From the NCBI GenBank assembly GCA_002408345.1, contig DHRX01000047.1, positions 1-15,397 of the forward strand: a DNA stretch of 15,397 bases, given 5' to 3'. The notes under the pieces are model-generated. The model saw nothing but the letters and a program-made list of their open reading frames with translations. It was not told the origin of the DNA and ran no database searches. Position 1 is the first letter of the stretch. Every line of letters starts with the position of its first letter. The stretch is from Firmicutes bacterium UBA5301 (GTDB lineage Bacteria > Bacillota > UBA5301). Shown here piece after piece: positions 15,374-15,397 of the stretch. Both the position numbers and the translations under genes were made by a program.

Positions 15374-15387
15374 TTGATCTACATCAA
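15374..15387. promoter_or_regulatory. Perfect FNR/DNR-type operator, TTGAT-N4-ATCAA
   Basis: TTGAT (15374-15378), CTAC, ATCAA (15383-15387) is an exact match to the consensus read by FNR, ANR and DNR proteins. It sits four bases after the terminator T-run, so it most likely belongs to the promoter of a gene just beyond the window. The adjacent gene encodes a regulator with the matching E-x-x-S-R recognition helix. No promoter hexamers can be assigned before the window ends. Confidence 0.65.
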
Positions 15388-15397
15388 TGAATTTAGG

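Overview
The window looks like chromosome from a diderm (outer-membrane-bearing) member of the Bacillota, of the kind seen in Negativicutes, Halanaerobiia or Limnochordia. Three things point that way. It has a complete ExbB-ExbD-TonB energy-transduction set, which implies an outer membrane. It has two secreted proteins with a single S-layer-homology (SLH) domain whose key motif (TRYE / DRYT) resembles the outer-membrane-tethering type. These sit beside the Firmicute-type run miaB-mutS-mutL-miaA-hfq, with a MutL of the nicking-endonuclease class. Base composition is moderately AT-rich and even throughout, and I see no insertion sequence, phage gene, tRNA, rRNA or CRISPR array. The lineage is an inference; no marker here fixes it.

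All genes lie on the + strand and are tightly packed; no gene-free stretch exceeds about 110 bases. Region 1 (1-2125): a membrane-anchored GAF-GGDEF diguanylate cyclase, a GNAT acetyltransferase of the RimJ/RimL type, and a 57-residue basic protein of unknown function. Region 2 (2126-7667): an envelope operon of SLH/coiled-coil protein, ExbB, ExbD, TonB, a 687-residue secreted protein with a C-terminal cohesin-like domain, and a second SLH/coiled-coil protein. The two SLH proteins share one architecture (signal peptide, one SLH domain, coiled coil, C-terminal hydrophobic segment) and bracket the TonB machinery. Region 3 (7668-15304): miaB, mutS, mutL, miaA, hfq and a Crp/Fnr-family regulator, spaced as one transcription unit. 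It ends at an intrinsic terminator (15336-15369).

The envelope genes suggest a module in which ExbBD-TonB couples the proton gradient to outer-membrane receptors encoded elsewhere, while the SLH proteins hold the envelope layers together and the cohesin-like protein acts in the periplasm or at the surface. MiaA and MiaB act in sequence on tRNA A37, MutS and MutL form the mismatch-repair pair, and Hfq is the RNA chaperone.

The most notable signals are regulatory. (a) A perfect FNR-type palindrome, TTGAT-N4-ATCAA, lies just after the terminator behind the Crp/Fnr gene. That protein carries the E-x-x-S-R recognition helix expected to read such a site, but lacks both cAMP-binding residues and an FNR-type cysteine cluster. 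(b) The start of the envelope operon has a hairpin that hides the Shine-Dalgarno sequence, followed by a terminator-like hairpin inside the signal-peptide codons, an arrangement that could tie transcription of the operon to translation of its first gene. (c) A second terminator-like hairpin lies inside the first codons of mutS.
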